Shown: positions 1 through 6,485 of the stretch, piece by piece | Position numbering within the stretch: the stretch's first letter is position 1 | Layout: every line of letters begins with the position of its first letter | Origin: Ruminococcus sp. | Lineage (GTDB): Bacteria; Bacillota; Clostridia; Oscillospirales; Ruminococcaceae | NCBI GenBank assembly: GCA_017544125.1 | Contig: JAFYET010000177.1 | Location: 1-7,652, forward strand | Direction of reading: 5' to 3' | DNA length: 7,652 bases | Translations under genes and position numbers: made by a program | Notes under the pieces: generated by a model | Told to the model about the DNA's origin: nothing | What the model saw: only the letters and a program-made list of their open reading frames with translations | Database searches by the model: none

Positions 1-784
1 TGAGCTTTTATACAAGGCATTCGGCTGGGAAGTGCCTACCTACATACACGTAGAGCACATTATGAAGGACAAGCAGCACAAGCTGTCAAAGCGTGACGGC
101 GATGCTTCGTTTGAGGACCTTATGAGCAAGGGCTATCTCACAGAGGCTGTTGTCAACTACATAGCACTCTTAGGCTGGGCACCCAAGGGCGAGGAGGAGA
201 TATTCTCGCTTGAAGAACTGATAAAGGAATTTGACATACAGGGGCTTTCAAAGTCGCCTGCGATATTTGACCCGTTAAAGCTCAAGGCTATAAACGCAAA
301 ATACATAAAGGCGCTCGCTCCCGAGGAGTTTGAGAAGTACGCAACACCCTACATCAGGCAGACGGTAAAGAGAGACACCGACATCTCACGCATATGCTCG
401 CTGCTTCAGGACAGGACAGAGGTGCTGACAGACATACCCGAGAAGGTGGATTTCTTAGACGAGCTGAGGGATTATGACACAGCACTCTACTTTAACAAGA
501 AAAACAAGATAGACGAGGAGAAGTCGCTCACAGCGCTTAAAGACATTCTCCCCGTTATGCAGGGCATAGATGAGGCTGACTGGAACGAAGAGAACATACA
601 CGACAAGCTCTTTGAACTGATAGCACAAAAAGAGGTAAAGAATGCAGCAATACTGCTGCCGCTTAGAGTTGCGCTTTCGGGCAAGGCATCGACCCCCGGC
701 GGCGGCATCGAGATATCATACCTCATAGGCAAGGCTGATACTTTAAGCAGGATAGAGAAGGGCATAGAGCTGCTCACAAAATAA
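1..784 (+). CDS. gltX: Glutamyl-tRNA synthetase, C-terminal part (partial, open at 5' end)
   Basis: This is the C-terminal 260 residues of a class I glutamyl-tRNA synthetase, a cytosolic enzyme that charges tRNA-Glu (and in some bacteria tRNA-Gln) with glutamate using ATP. The first complete codon is at position 2, and the reading frame is open to the window edge, so the GTG at 32 is an internal valine and not a start. The class I signature KLSKR (KMSKR loop, ATP binding) lies at 80-94, followed by DGDASFEDL and the segment YLTEAVVNYIALLGW that is typical of GluRS. The rest is the helical anticodon-binding region, ending in the usual GIELL-type C-terminus with a TAA stop. The HIGH motif and catalytic N-terminal half lie outside the window. 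No frameshift or missing residue is seen in the visible part. Identification is firm; whether the enzyme is discriminating cannot be judged here. Confidence 0.96.
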   Translation, partial: ELLYKAFGWEVPTYIHVEHIMKDKQHKLSKRDGDASFEDLMSKGYLTEAVVNYIALLGWAPKGEEEIFSLEELIKEFDIQGLSKSPAIFDPLKLKAINAKYIKALAPEEFEKYATPYIRQTVKRDTDISRICSLLQDRTEVLTDIPEKVDFLDELRDYDTALYFNKKNKIDEEKSLTALKDILPVMQGIDEADWNEENIHDKLFELIAQKEVKNAAILLPLRVALSGKASTPGGGIEISYLIGKADTLSRIEKGIELLTK

Positions 785-800
785 GCCCCTCTACTAATAG

Positions 801-908
801 TGCCAAAATGGGCAGAAGTTGCATATTCCGATGCAACAAATGAGAATGATTTTTTCACTTAACTAAACATTCTGCCTTTTGCACAAATTGCAGGCTTTAT
901 TTTTGGCA
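801..908 (+). other. Nested inverted repeats in the gltX-ABC gap (possible structured RNA)
   Basis: Three perfect inverted repeats are stacked in the gap between gltX and the ABC operon. The outer arms are TGCCAAAA (801-808) and TTTTGGCA (901-908). The middle arms are GGCAGAA (811-817) and TTCTGCC (870-876), the latter followed by TTTT. The inner hairpin is GTTGCAT (818-824) and ATGCAAC (831-837) around a six-base loop. A fourth short stem, TGCA/TGCA, lies at 880-892. Together they could fold into a branched RNA at the 3' end of the gltX transcript or in the leader of the ABC operon. I recognise no known riboswitch or small RNA family. Chance pairing in AT-rich DNA is possible, so this is a structural observation, not a named RNA. 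Confidence 0.35.
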
Positions 909-940
909 TAATGACGGGAAATGTTTGGCAGGCTTTTTAT
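888..940 (+). repeat. Interleaved direct repeats upstream of the ABC operon
   Basis: Two short direct repeats alternate here. GCAGGCTTTAT occurs at 890-900 and returns as GCAGGCTTTTTAT at 928-940. TTTGGCA occurs at 902-908 and 924-930, start points 22 bases apart, about two helical turns. A third copy of TTTGGCA is present in inverted form at 801-807, so either downstream copy could pair with it. The arrangement could be a pair of operator boxes, two alternative RNA pairings, or the relic of a local duplication. An extended -10-like TGGCATAAT (904-912) overlaps the first box but has no good -35. Confidence 0.4.
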
Positions 941-978
941 TAAGCTGTCACTGCATTTTCACAAATGTGTCTTAGAAT

Positions 979-995
979 AGTAAAGGCTTTTTACT
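979..995 (+). other. Small hairpin just ahead of the ABC operon ribosome binding site
   Basis: AGTAAA (979-984) and TTTACT (990-995) form a six-pair inverted repeat around GGCTT, ending eleven bases before the strong GGAGGA at 1007-1012 that serves the ATPase ATG at 1021. It is AT-rich and weak, so its effect on translation or mRNA stability is uncertain. No convincing sigma-A promoter with both boxes was found between 785 and 1006. Confidence 0.3.
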
Positions 996-1020
996 TTGAA
1001 ACAAACGGAGGAATAACAAG

Positions 1021-2019
1021 ATGATAGAGGTCAGCAACCTATCAAAGCATTACGGCGACAAAAAAGCCGTAGACAATATATCCTTCAAGGCTGAGGACGG
1101 CGAGATACTGGGCTTCTTAGGACCCAACGGTGCGGGAAAATCCACCACGATGAACATTCTCACGGGCTACATCTCCGCCACCTCGGGCAAGGCGCTCATA
1201 AACGGCATCGACATTCTCGAAAACCCCATAAAGGCAAAGAGAGAGCTTGGCTACCTGCCTGAGCTGCCGCCGCTTTATATGGATATGACGGTAAAGGAGT
1301 ATTTAAACTTCGTCTACGACCTGAAAAAGTGCAAGCTGCCCAGGAACTCACACCTAAAGGACATCTGCTCGCTGGTAAAGATAGAGCACGTATACAAGCG
1401 TGTTATCAAGAACCTTTCAAAGGGCTACAAGCAGCGTGTGGGGCTTGCTCAGGCGCTTATAGGCAACCCGAAGGTGCTTATTCTCGACGAGCCGACAGTT
1501 GGTCTTGACCCGAAGCAGATAATCGAGATAAGAACGCTTATCAAAAAGCTGGGCAAGAACAGAACTGTGATACTCTCATCGCACATACTCTCTGAGGTGC
1601 AGGCGGTGTGTGACAAGATAGTTGTTATAAACGAGGGCAAGGTAGTCGCAGACGACACTGAGGACAACCTCTCACGCAAGCTGATAAACGAGCACCTGCT
1701 CACAGCCCGCATCGAGGGCAAGACCGAGGCGGTAGAGCCGCTTATCAAGTCGATAAAGGGCGTTATCAAGGTGGAGGTAGGCTCAGAGCGTGAAAAGGGC
1801 GTATGGGAATACCGCATAGAGGCAAAGGAGGGCGTTGACATAAGGCGTGAGCTGTTTAAGAGAATGGCTGAGCGCAATATGCCGATACTTGACCTGAGAG
1901 CAAGCGAGCTGTCGCTTGAGGATATATTCCTCAAACTCACCATGGGCGAGGCGCTGCCGCAGCTTACGGGCAAAGATGATGATAATGACGATGATAACGA
2001 AGATACAGCAAAAGACTAA
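1021..2019 (+). CDS. ABC transporter ATP-binding protein, GldA-like
   Basis: A 332-residue cytosolic ATPase that should hydrolyse ATP to drive the permease encoded next door. Visible motifs are Walker A GPNGAGKST (34-42), a Q-loop region GYLPELPPLY (77-86) with Glu where many ABC proteins have Gln, the variant signature NLSKGYKQR (131-139), Walker B VLILDEP (152-158) with catalytic Glu157, the D-loop GLDP (161-164) and the H-loop His188. The LSKGYKQRVGLAQAL signature and the Glu Q-loop are characteristic of the GldA/ABC-2 ATPase group rather than importers. A C-terminal domain of about 120 residues follows. The last 16 residues (317-332) are an unusual Asp/Asn/Glu-rich tail. The ATG is chosen because GGAGGA at 1007-1012 sits eight bases upstream. 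The gene heads a four-gene operon. Family assignment is firm; the transported substrate is unknown. Confidence 0.93.
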   Translation: MIEVSNLSKHYGDKKAVDNISFKAEDGEILGFLGPNGAGKSTTMNILTGYISATSGKALINGIDILENPIKAKRELGYLPELPPLYMDMTVKEYLNFVYDLKKCKLPRNSHLKDICSLVKIEHVYKRVIKNLSKGYKQRVGLAQALIGNPKVLILDEPTVGLDPKQIIEIRTLIKKLGKNRTVILSSHILSEVQAVCDKIVVINEGKVVADDTEDNLSRKLINEHLLTARIEGKTEAVEPLIKSIKGVIKVEVGSEREKGVWEYRIEAKEGVDIRRELFKRMAERNMPILDLRASELSLEDIFLKLTMGEALPQLTGKDDDNDDDNEDTAKD

Positions 2020-2039
2020 GGAAAGGAACTGATATATAA

Positions 2040-2744
2040 ATGGGCGCAATATTCAGACGGGAAGTCTCGTCTTACTTTATCTCCCCGATAGGATATATTT
2101 TCCTTGCAGGCTTTTACTGCTGTACGGGAGTTATTTTCTCACAGAATTCGCTGCAATACGGCTCGACAAAGCTCGATGCGGTGTTTGCAGACCTTATACT
2201 CGTGCTTATAGTGCTTATACCTATACTGACTATGAAGACCATCTCGGAAGAGAAAAAGCAAAAGACCGACCAGTGTCTGCTCACATCTCCCGTATCACTC
2301 GGTGGCATAGTTGCAGGAAAGTTCTTAGCGAGCTTTCTTATATACACGCTGGGCGTTGCAATAACATTTGTTTATGCGGTAGTGGTATCTGCCTATGCAA
2401 AGCCCGACTGGAACGTTATCATGGGCAACATCGTGGGGCTGCTGCTCCTCGGTGCGGCGTATATAGCGGTAGGCATATTCTGCTCGTCACTTACTGAGAA
2501 CCAGATAGTTGCGGCAGTAATATCATTCTTTGCGATGGTGGGGCTTTACCTGCTATCGACCCTGGGCAACCTTATACCTGTTGAGTTCATAACAAAGGTG
2601 TTCAACTCGCTCTGCTTCTGGAACAGGTATTATGACTTTACGCTGGGGCTTTTCAACCTGTCAAACGTTTTGTTCTTTATCTCGGCGGCTGTGGCATTCC
2701 TTTTCCTTACGGTAAGGGTGCTTGAAAAGCGCCGCTGGAGCTGA
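2040..2744 (+). CDS. ABC-2 type permease, GldF-like
   Basis: A 234-residue integral membrane protein that forms the channel part of the transporter, presumably as a dimer with two copies of the preceding ATPase. About six membrane helices are visible, near residues 17-34, 47-65, 97-118, 127-149, 155-175 and 207-229. Between helices 2 and 3 lies the cytosolic segment TMKTISEEKKQKTDQCLLTSPVS (64-86, written here as key landmarks: Glu70, Glu71, Thr76 and the LLTSPVS end), the coupling region typical of ABC-2 permeases that contacts the ATPase. The N-terminus begins with the usual amphipathic helix FRREVSSYF before helix 1. The start ATG is preceded by AAAGGAAC (2022-2029), spacing a little long. 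It begins 20 bases after the ATPase stop and ends 18 bases before the GldG-like gene, so the genes are co-transcribed. The length fits GldF-type permeases. Confidence 0.9.
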   Translation: MGAIFRREVSSYFISPIGYIFLAGFYCCTGVIFSQNSLQYGSTKLDAVFADLILVLIVLIPILTMKTISEEKKQKTDQCLLTSPVSLGGIVAGKFLASFLIYTLGVAITFVYAVVVSAYAKPDWNVIMGNIVGLLLLGAAYIAVGIFCSSLTENQIVAAVISFFAMVGLYLLSTLGNLIPVEFITKVFNSLCFWNRYYDFTLGLFNLSNVLFFISAAVAFLFLTVRVLEKRRWS

Positions 2745-2762
2745 CGGAAGGGGGCGTTTGAA

Positions 2763-4451
2763 ATGGCGAATTTAGATGAAAACAAAGTATCTGCTGACAG
2801 CAAGGACATCTTAGCCGATGTGCTTGCTGAGGAGAAAAAGAAAAAAGCCGAAAAGGCTGATGAAAGCAGCAAAAAGGACGACAAGCCCAAAAAGGAAAAG
2901 AAGCACAAGGGCGAATCGGGGGCTGCAAAGAAATTCAAGCACGGCGCAATGGCGACGACGCTGACGGTGATATTCTTCGTGCTTTTAGTTCTTATAAACG
3001 TTGTGGCGACAAAGCTCTTTGAGAGATACCCCATAACCATTGACCTTACAAAGGAGAAGATATACTCTATCTCCGAAGAAAGTGAGGAATACATAAAGAG
3101 CATAGACATGGACGTTATGATAACCGTCTGTGCAGACGAGAAGGCTTTCTCATCGCTCTCGACCTACACACAGCAGGCAAACGAGGTAATGAAGACCTAC
3201 TCGAAATACAACAACAAGATCAAGTATCAGTATATGGATATAAAAGCCAACCCTGACTTCTACAAGGATTACACTGACGAGGTGGCTCAGTACGATATAA
3301 TCGTAGAGACCAACCCCGAGGGTGATGACGGCAAGAAGATAAAGAGAACAAGGGTTATAGGGCTTATAGACCTGGTGCAGTTCAACGATGAGCTGACCCA
3401 GATGTTCTCACAGTACGGCGTTTCGGTCGAGGAGTATGCAAAGCAGGTGGGCAACGACCTGACCTTTATCAGCTACTACGGCAACTACATCGAGAGCTCG
3501 TCGGCAGAGCAGGCGTTCACATCGGCCATAATGGCAGTTACCGACCCCTCGCCTGTGACGGTTACCTTCCTTGAGGGCAGGAGCGAGCTGAGCGAGTTCA
3601 GCTACTTCCGCACGCTGCTCACAGCTAACGGCTACACTGTAAAGAGCATAAACATTACCACCGACGACATACCCGAGGACAGCAATGTGCTGGTAATGGG
3701 CGCACCCAAGGTAGACTACCTGCCCGAGGAGCTTGACAAGGTTGACAAGTTCCTGTTAAATGACAGCAAGCTGGGCAGGCAGCTGATATATGTAGGCGAC
3801 TACGGTCAGTCAGACACGCCGAACATTGACGAGTTCTTGAAGGAATACGGGCTCGAGATAGGCAAGGGCGTTGTCTGCGAGACATACCAGTCAAACTACT
3901 ATCAGAAAAACTACTACACCATAGCAAGCGACATATCTGATGATTTCAGGCAGGATATGACAAACACCTCGCCGCAGCTGCTTGTCCTCAGCTCACGCCC
4001 CGTAAACCCGCTTTACGAAGAGGACGGCATGATAAAGACCTTCAGGTATGTAAACTCAACAAGTGATGCCTACACTATGGACACTCAGTCGCAGGAGATA
4101 CTTACAAGAGGGCAGCAGAGCTATATCGTGCTCGCTTCAAAGGCGGCATTCGGCGTTGACAATGACGACACCTATTACAGCAACATACTGGCGATAGGCG
4201 GCGCATCTATCATATCAGACCAGGTGCTGGCATACGACCAGTATCAGAACAGAGAGTATATCTTAAGCGTTATAAACGGTATGACCGGCAAGACCAAGGG
4301 CATAACCGTAACGCCCAAGGTAATAAGCGGCAACATATTTGACATCAATGAAGGACAGAAGACCAAGCTCAAATGGACATTCATCGTGATAATACCCCTT
4401 GTGGTGCTGATCACGGGGCTTGTTATCTGGATAAGGAGAAAGAACAAGTAA
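2763..4451 (+). CDS. GldG-like ABC transporter accessory protein with extracytoplasmic domain
   Basis: A 562-residue membrane protein of the GldG / ABC_transp_aux group. Residues 1-63 are a charged cytosolic tail, acidic and Lys-mixed at first and strongly basic from about 41 to 60. A membrane helix follows at about 65-83, then a large domain outside the membrane (about 87-537), and a C-terminal helix (539-557) ending in RRKNK. The opening YPITIDLTKEKIYSIS (89-104) is the family's hallmark. Later, VTVTFLEGRSE (265-275), the 'VLVMGAP' strand (309-315) and LPEELDKVDKFL (about 319-330) match the GIFT-type fold shared by GldG and eukaryotic IFT52. No catalytic residues are known for this fold, which is thought to bind partners or ligands. 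Start choice rests on GGAAGGGGG (2746-2754), eight bases upstream. The stop is one base before the next gene, implying translational coupling. In Bacteroidota GldG acts with GldA and GldF; here the role is inferred to be the same type of complex with an unknown substrate. Confidence 0.9.
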   Translation: MANLDENKVSADSKDILADVLAEEKKKKAEKADESSKKDDKPKKEKKHKGESGAAKKFKHGAMATTLTVIFFVLLVLINVVATKLFERYPITIDLTKEKIYSISEESEEYIKSIDMDVMITVCADEKAFSSLSTYTQQANEVMKTYSKYNNKIKYQYMDIKANPDFYKDYTDEVAQYDIIVETNPEGDDGKKIKRTRVIGLIDLVQFNDELTQMFSQYGVSVEEYAKQVGNDLTFISYYGNYIESSSAEQAFTSAIMAVTDPSPVTVTFLEGRSELSEFSYFRTLLTANGYTVKSINITTDDIPEDSNVLVMGAPKVDYLPEELDKVDKFLLNDSKLGRQLIYVGDYGQSDTPNIDEFLKEYGLEIGKGVVCETYQSNYYQKNYYTIASDISDDFRQDMTNTSPQLLVLSSRPVNPLYEEDGMIKTFRYVNSTSDAYTMDTQSQEILTRGQQSYIVLASKAAFGVDNDDTYYSNILAIGGASIISDQVLAYDQYQNREYILSVINGMTGKTKGITVTPKVISGNIFDINEGQKTKLKWTFIVIIPLVVLITGLVIWIRRKNK

Positions 4452-4452
4452 G

Positions 4453-5934
4453 ATGAACAGTAAACTGACCGGTATAATCGTAACGGGCGTTCTGGCAGCA
4501 TCTCTGGGCGGCGTACTGCTGTTTTTGGAAAAGACGGGCGGCAATGACAGCAGCTCGTCACAGGACGAGAGCAGCAGCGTAGTCATCAACAAAAGGGAGA
4601 ACACCAAGACGCAGATAGTCGAGCGCACCGCCGATGATGTAAAGAGCGTGGCTGTTGAGAACAAGAGCGGCAGCTTCACCCTTACAAAGAACGACTCGGG
4701 CAAGACCAAGTGGAGCATTGCAGAGCTTGACGGGCTGGCACTCAACATATCAGAGAGCAACACCCTTGCTGACTGTGCGGCGACCCTGAAATCATTCGAC
4801 ACCGTCGAGGAGGACGCAGCAGACCTGTCTAAGTACGGCTTTAACGACCCGAACGGCAAATTCACCGTGACCTTTACAGACGGTGAGGCAAGGACGTTCC
4901 TGATAGGTGACAACCTGCCAAAGAGCGAGAGGTATTTCTATCTTGTTGAGGAGGGCAAGACCACCGTTTATCAGGTGCTCAACTCATATGTTTCCTGCAT
5001 GACAGAGAGCAAGGAGGCTTATGTAAACAGAGTGCTGGTAGTGCAGCCGAGCAATGATGAATACCCCGAATACGGCACGCTGACGGTAAGCAGAAAGGAT
5101 GCCGGCTACGATGTTGTCATAAAGAATGACGACAAGGAGGAGGGGGCTGTTTCGGCACAGGTGATGACAAGCCCTGTATACGGCTATCTCAATGTTACCA
5201 ACTCGACAGGCTATACCCACGGAATGTGGGGGCTGACAGCCGATATGGCAACGGTGCTCAAACCCGATGACAAGGCGCTCGAGGAATACGGCCTCAAAGA
5301 CCCTGCGGCGGTGGTAACGCTAAAGGGCGAGGGCTATGACTACAAGCTGTGCATAGGCAATGCCGAGCACGTAAAGGACGAGGAAGGCATCGACATGGAC
5401 GAGATAGCCTCATACTACTGCACCATTGAGGGTGTGGAGGGTATGGACTGCATATTCTCGGTAAGCGCTTCATCGCTGCCATGGATGACACAGAAGCCTG
5501 AGGACATTCTTTCAAGCCTGATGACCTTCAACTACGTCAAGGATGTAGGCGAGATAGTGATAACCAAGAAATCGGGCACTGACGACATAAAGCTCACCTA
5601 CGACAAGGAAAAAGACGACGTAGGCAGTGTAGAGCTTAACGGCAAGAATGTAGAGATAGACAGCCTGAAGACCTTCTACGAATATCTGCTGACCTGCCCG
5701 ACGGGCGAGCTTTACTTTGAAGAGCCCGATGAGAGCGCTTTCGTTATGAAGATAGAGATAAAGCGCTATGACGGCGGCGGTGATACTCTGGAGCTTTACA
5801 CCGACACGGGCAGAAGAACGATAGTCAAACTAAACGGTGTTACCAGCTACAGGATAGAGTCAAAGTGGATAACCCAGTTTGAAGAGAACATCAAGGCTCT
5901 TGAAGCGGGCAAGACGATAGGCGAGACCTATTGA
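4453..5934 (+). CDS. Membrane-anchored DUF4340-type protein
   Basis: A 493-residue protein with one N-terminal membrane helix (about 5-25, IIVTGVLAASLGGVLLFL) and no lipobox cysteine, so it is probably a signal-anchored protein facing outside rather than a lipoprotein. A Ser/Asp/Glu-rich linker (about 29-46) leads to a beta-rich outer region. DUF4340 hallmarks occur twice: LSKYGFNDP (125-133) followed by a strand and FLIGDN, and LEEYGLKDP (276-284) followed by YKLCIGN, so the protein looks like two related units in tandem plus a C-terminal module. DUF4340 genes commonly sit beside Gld-type transporter genes, as here, but their function is unknown. The ATG lies one base after the GldG-like stop. 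Its Shine-Dalgarno AAGGAG (4433-4438) lies inside the upstream gene, 14 bases away, which suggests coupling by ribosome re-initiation. No terminator is seen directly after it. Confidence 0.85.
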   Translation: MNSKLTGIIVTGVLAASLGGVLLFLEKTGGNDSSSSQDESSSVVINKRENTKTQIVERTADDVKSVAVENKSGSFTLTKNDSGKTKWSIAELDGLALNISESNTLADCAATLKSFDTVEEDAADLSKYGFNDPNGKFTVTFTDGEARTFLIGDNLPKSERYFYLVEEGKTTVYQVLNSYVSCMTESKEAYVNRVLVVQPSNDEYPEYGTLTVSRKDAGYDVVIKNDDKEEGAVSAQVMTSPVYGYLNVTNSTGYTHGMWGLTADMATVLKPDDKALEEYGLKDPAAVVTLKGEGYDYKLCIGNAEHVKDEEGIDMDEIASYYCTIEGVEGMDCIFSVSASSLPWMTQKPEDILSSLMTFNYVKDVGEIVITKKSGTDDIKLTYDKEKDDVGSVELNGKNVEIDSLKTFYEYLLTCPTGELYFEEPDESAFVMKIEIKRYDGGGDTLELYTDTGRRTIVKLNGVTSYRIESKWITQFEENIKALEAGKTIGETY

Positions 5935-5970
5935 TGCGCTTTTTCGGGCATATTTTTAATTAAAAGGGAA

Positions 5971-5976
5971 TATAAT
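5971..5976 (+). promoter_or_regulatory. TATAAT -10 box for the small gene
   Basis: A perfect TATAAT sits 31 bases before the ATG at 6002. The expected -35 position (about 5948-5953, GCATAT) matches poorly. A perfect 12-base palindrome TTTTAATTAAAA (5954-5965) fills the spacer. The weak -35 suggests either an UP-element-assisted or an activator-dependent promoter, or read-through from the ABC operon, which lacks a visible terminator. Confidence 0.5.
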
Positions 5977-5987
5977 AGTAATACAGA

Positions 5988-5992
5988 AAGGA
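5988..5992 (+). promoter_or_regulatory. Ribosome binding site deciding the start of the 91-residue gene
   Basis: AAGGA directly abuts the in-frame ATG at 5993, so that codon cannot be served by it. The second in-frame ATG at 6002 lies nine bases downstream, a normal distance, and is therefore the preferred start. Confidence 0.7.
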
Positions 5993-6001
5993 ATGATATT
6001 T

Positions 6002-6277
6002 ATGGCAGATGCGAGCTTTTTTACCTACAAGGGGCTGCCCTTAGTAAGAATGGGCAAGGAGCTTTACTTCGGCAATATGTATGACGAGTATGTCATCTGG
6101 ATGGAGATACTCGAAACAAGCAAGCAGGCAGACATCGACGTAGCCACTAAGGTAAGGATAAGGAAGATGGCGACTGATTCATCGCTCCCCCCCACAGAGG
6201 CTATCGTCAAGACAAAAGAGGTCGACAGCCTCTACACCGCCCTTGACTATGCGTGTGCATGGCTTAAGGTGAGCTGA
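6002..6277 (+). CDS. Conserved small protein of unknown function (FTYKGLPLVR type)
   Basis: A 91-residue, apparently cytosolic protein with no signal peptide or membrane helix. It opens with FFTYKGLPLVRMGKELYFGNMYDEYVI-type sequence: a predicted short beta hairpin (residues 6-23: FTYKGLPLVR, then ELYFGN) followed by a helix with KYV/EYVIWMEIL character, a basic turn KVRIRKM, a Pro-rich SSLPPTEAIV segment and a C-terminal helix SLYTALDYACAWLKVS. I recall similar short proteins with the 'FTYKGKPLVR...YYG' opening in gut Clostridia, where they are annotated as hypothetical; I know no function. The gene stands between the ABC operon and the sigma-factor unit, with its own -10 box and a terminator directly behind, so it is probably transcribed alone. 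Start at 6002 is preferred over 5993 on ribosome binding site spacing. No frameshift is visible and codon use resembles the neighbours. Confidence 0.8.
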   Translation: MADASFFTYKGLPLVRMGKELYFGNMYDEYVIWMEILETSKQADIDVATKVRIRKMATDSSLPPTEAIVKTKEVDSLYTALDYACAWLKVS

Positions 6278-6284
6278 TAAGACA

Positions 6285-6318
6285 AAGAGCAGGAACTCGC
6301 AGGGGCTCCTGCTTTTTT
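6285..6318 (+). terminator. Intrinsic terminator after the 91-residue gene
   Basis: AGCAGGA (6288-6294) pairs perfectly with TCCTGCT (6307-6313) around a 12-base loop. The stem can be extended by a G-T pair and A-T pairs, and is followed by a run of six T (6313-6318). It begins only a few bases after the TGA at 6275-6277. This closes the small gene's unit and insulates the sigma-factor unit. Confidence 0.88.
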
Positions 6319-6361
6319 CTTGCTTGTAGCGTGTTAGGCTTACCTCTAATAGTTAAAAGTA

Positions 6362-6415
6362 ACAATAAAATAATATTAAATCTGTGACAACCTACAAATA
6401 TTAAATTTTTATTGT
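6362..6415 (+). repeat. AT-rich inverted repeat enclosing a 10-base direct repeat
   Basis: ACAATAAAA (6362-6370) and TTTTATTGT (6407-6415) are perfect nine-base inverted arms. Inside them AATATTAAAT occurs twice, at 6372-6381 and 6397-6406, with starts 25 bases apart. The block ends 17 bases before the -35 box of the sigma-factor promoter, where an operator or an UP-like element would sit. Base composition makes short repeats more likely by chance, but a perfect 9+9 and 10+10 set in 54 bases is notable. Confidence 0.5.
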
Positions 6416-6432
6416 CGAATTTTAAAAAATGC

Positions 6433-6461
6433 TTGACAAGACGGGGCAAAAATGCTATTAT
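6433..6461 (+). promoter_or_regulatory. Sigma-A-type promoter of the sigma-factor unit
   Basis: A perfect -35 TTGACA (6433-6438) and a -10 TATTAT (6456-6461) are separated by exactly 17 bases, with an extended -10 TG at 6453-6454. Transcription should begin near 6468, giving a leader of about 70 bases before the sigma-factor start. This is the best promoter in the window. Confidence 0.9.
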
Positions 6462-6485
6462 AAATATGCACATATTTTAATGAAA

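Noticed and set aside
32..34. GTG as a start for a shorter gltX product
   Set aside because: The frame is open upstream to the window edge with sequence (LLYKAFGWE) that matches GluRS, so the codon is internal.
818..855. gltX terminator formed by GTTGCAT/ATGCAAC and the T run at 850-855
   Set aside because: Twelve bases separate the stem from the T run and the stem is only seven pairs, so it does not fit a standard intrinsic terminator.
904..912. Extended -10 promoter TGGCATAAT for the ABC operon
   Set aside because: No acceptable -35 exists at 16-18 bases upstream; kept only as a remark.
1449..1973. Open frame of 174 codons on the - strand inside the ABC ATPase
   Set aside because: It mirrors the Walker B and C-terminal region of the ATPase; low-complexity Ser/Ile-rich product with no start signals.
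4453..4530. DUF4340 protein as a lipoprotein
   Set aside because: There is no cysteine after the hydrophobic segment, so no lipobox.
4263..4913. Open frame of 216 codons on the - strand across the GldG-like/DUF4340 junction
   Set aside because: It is antisense to two clear genes, is rich in Ser/Leu as expected of a mirror reading, and shows no domain.
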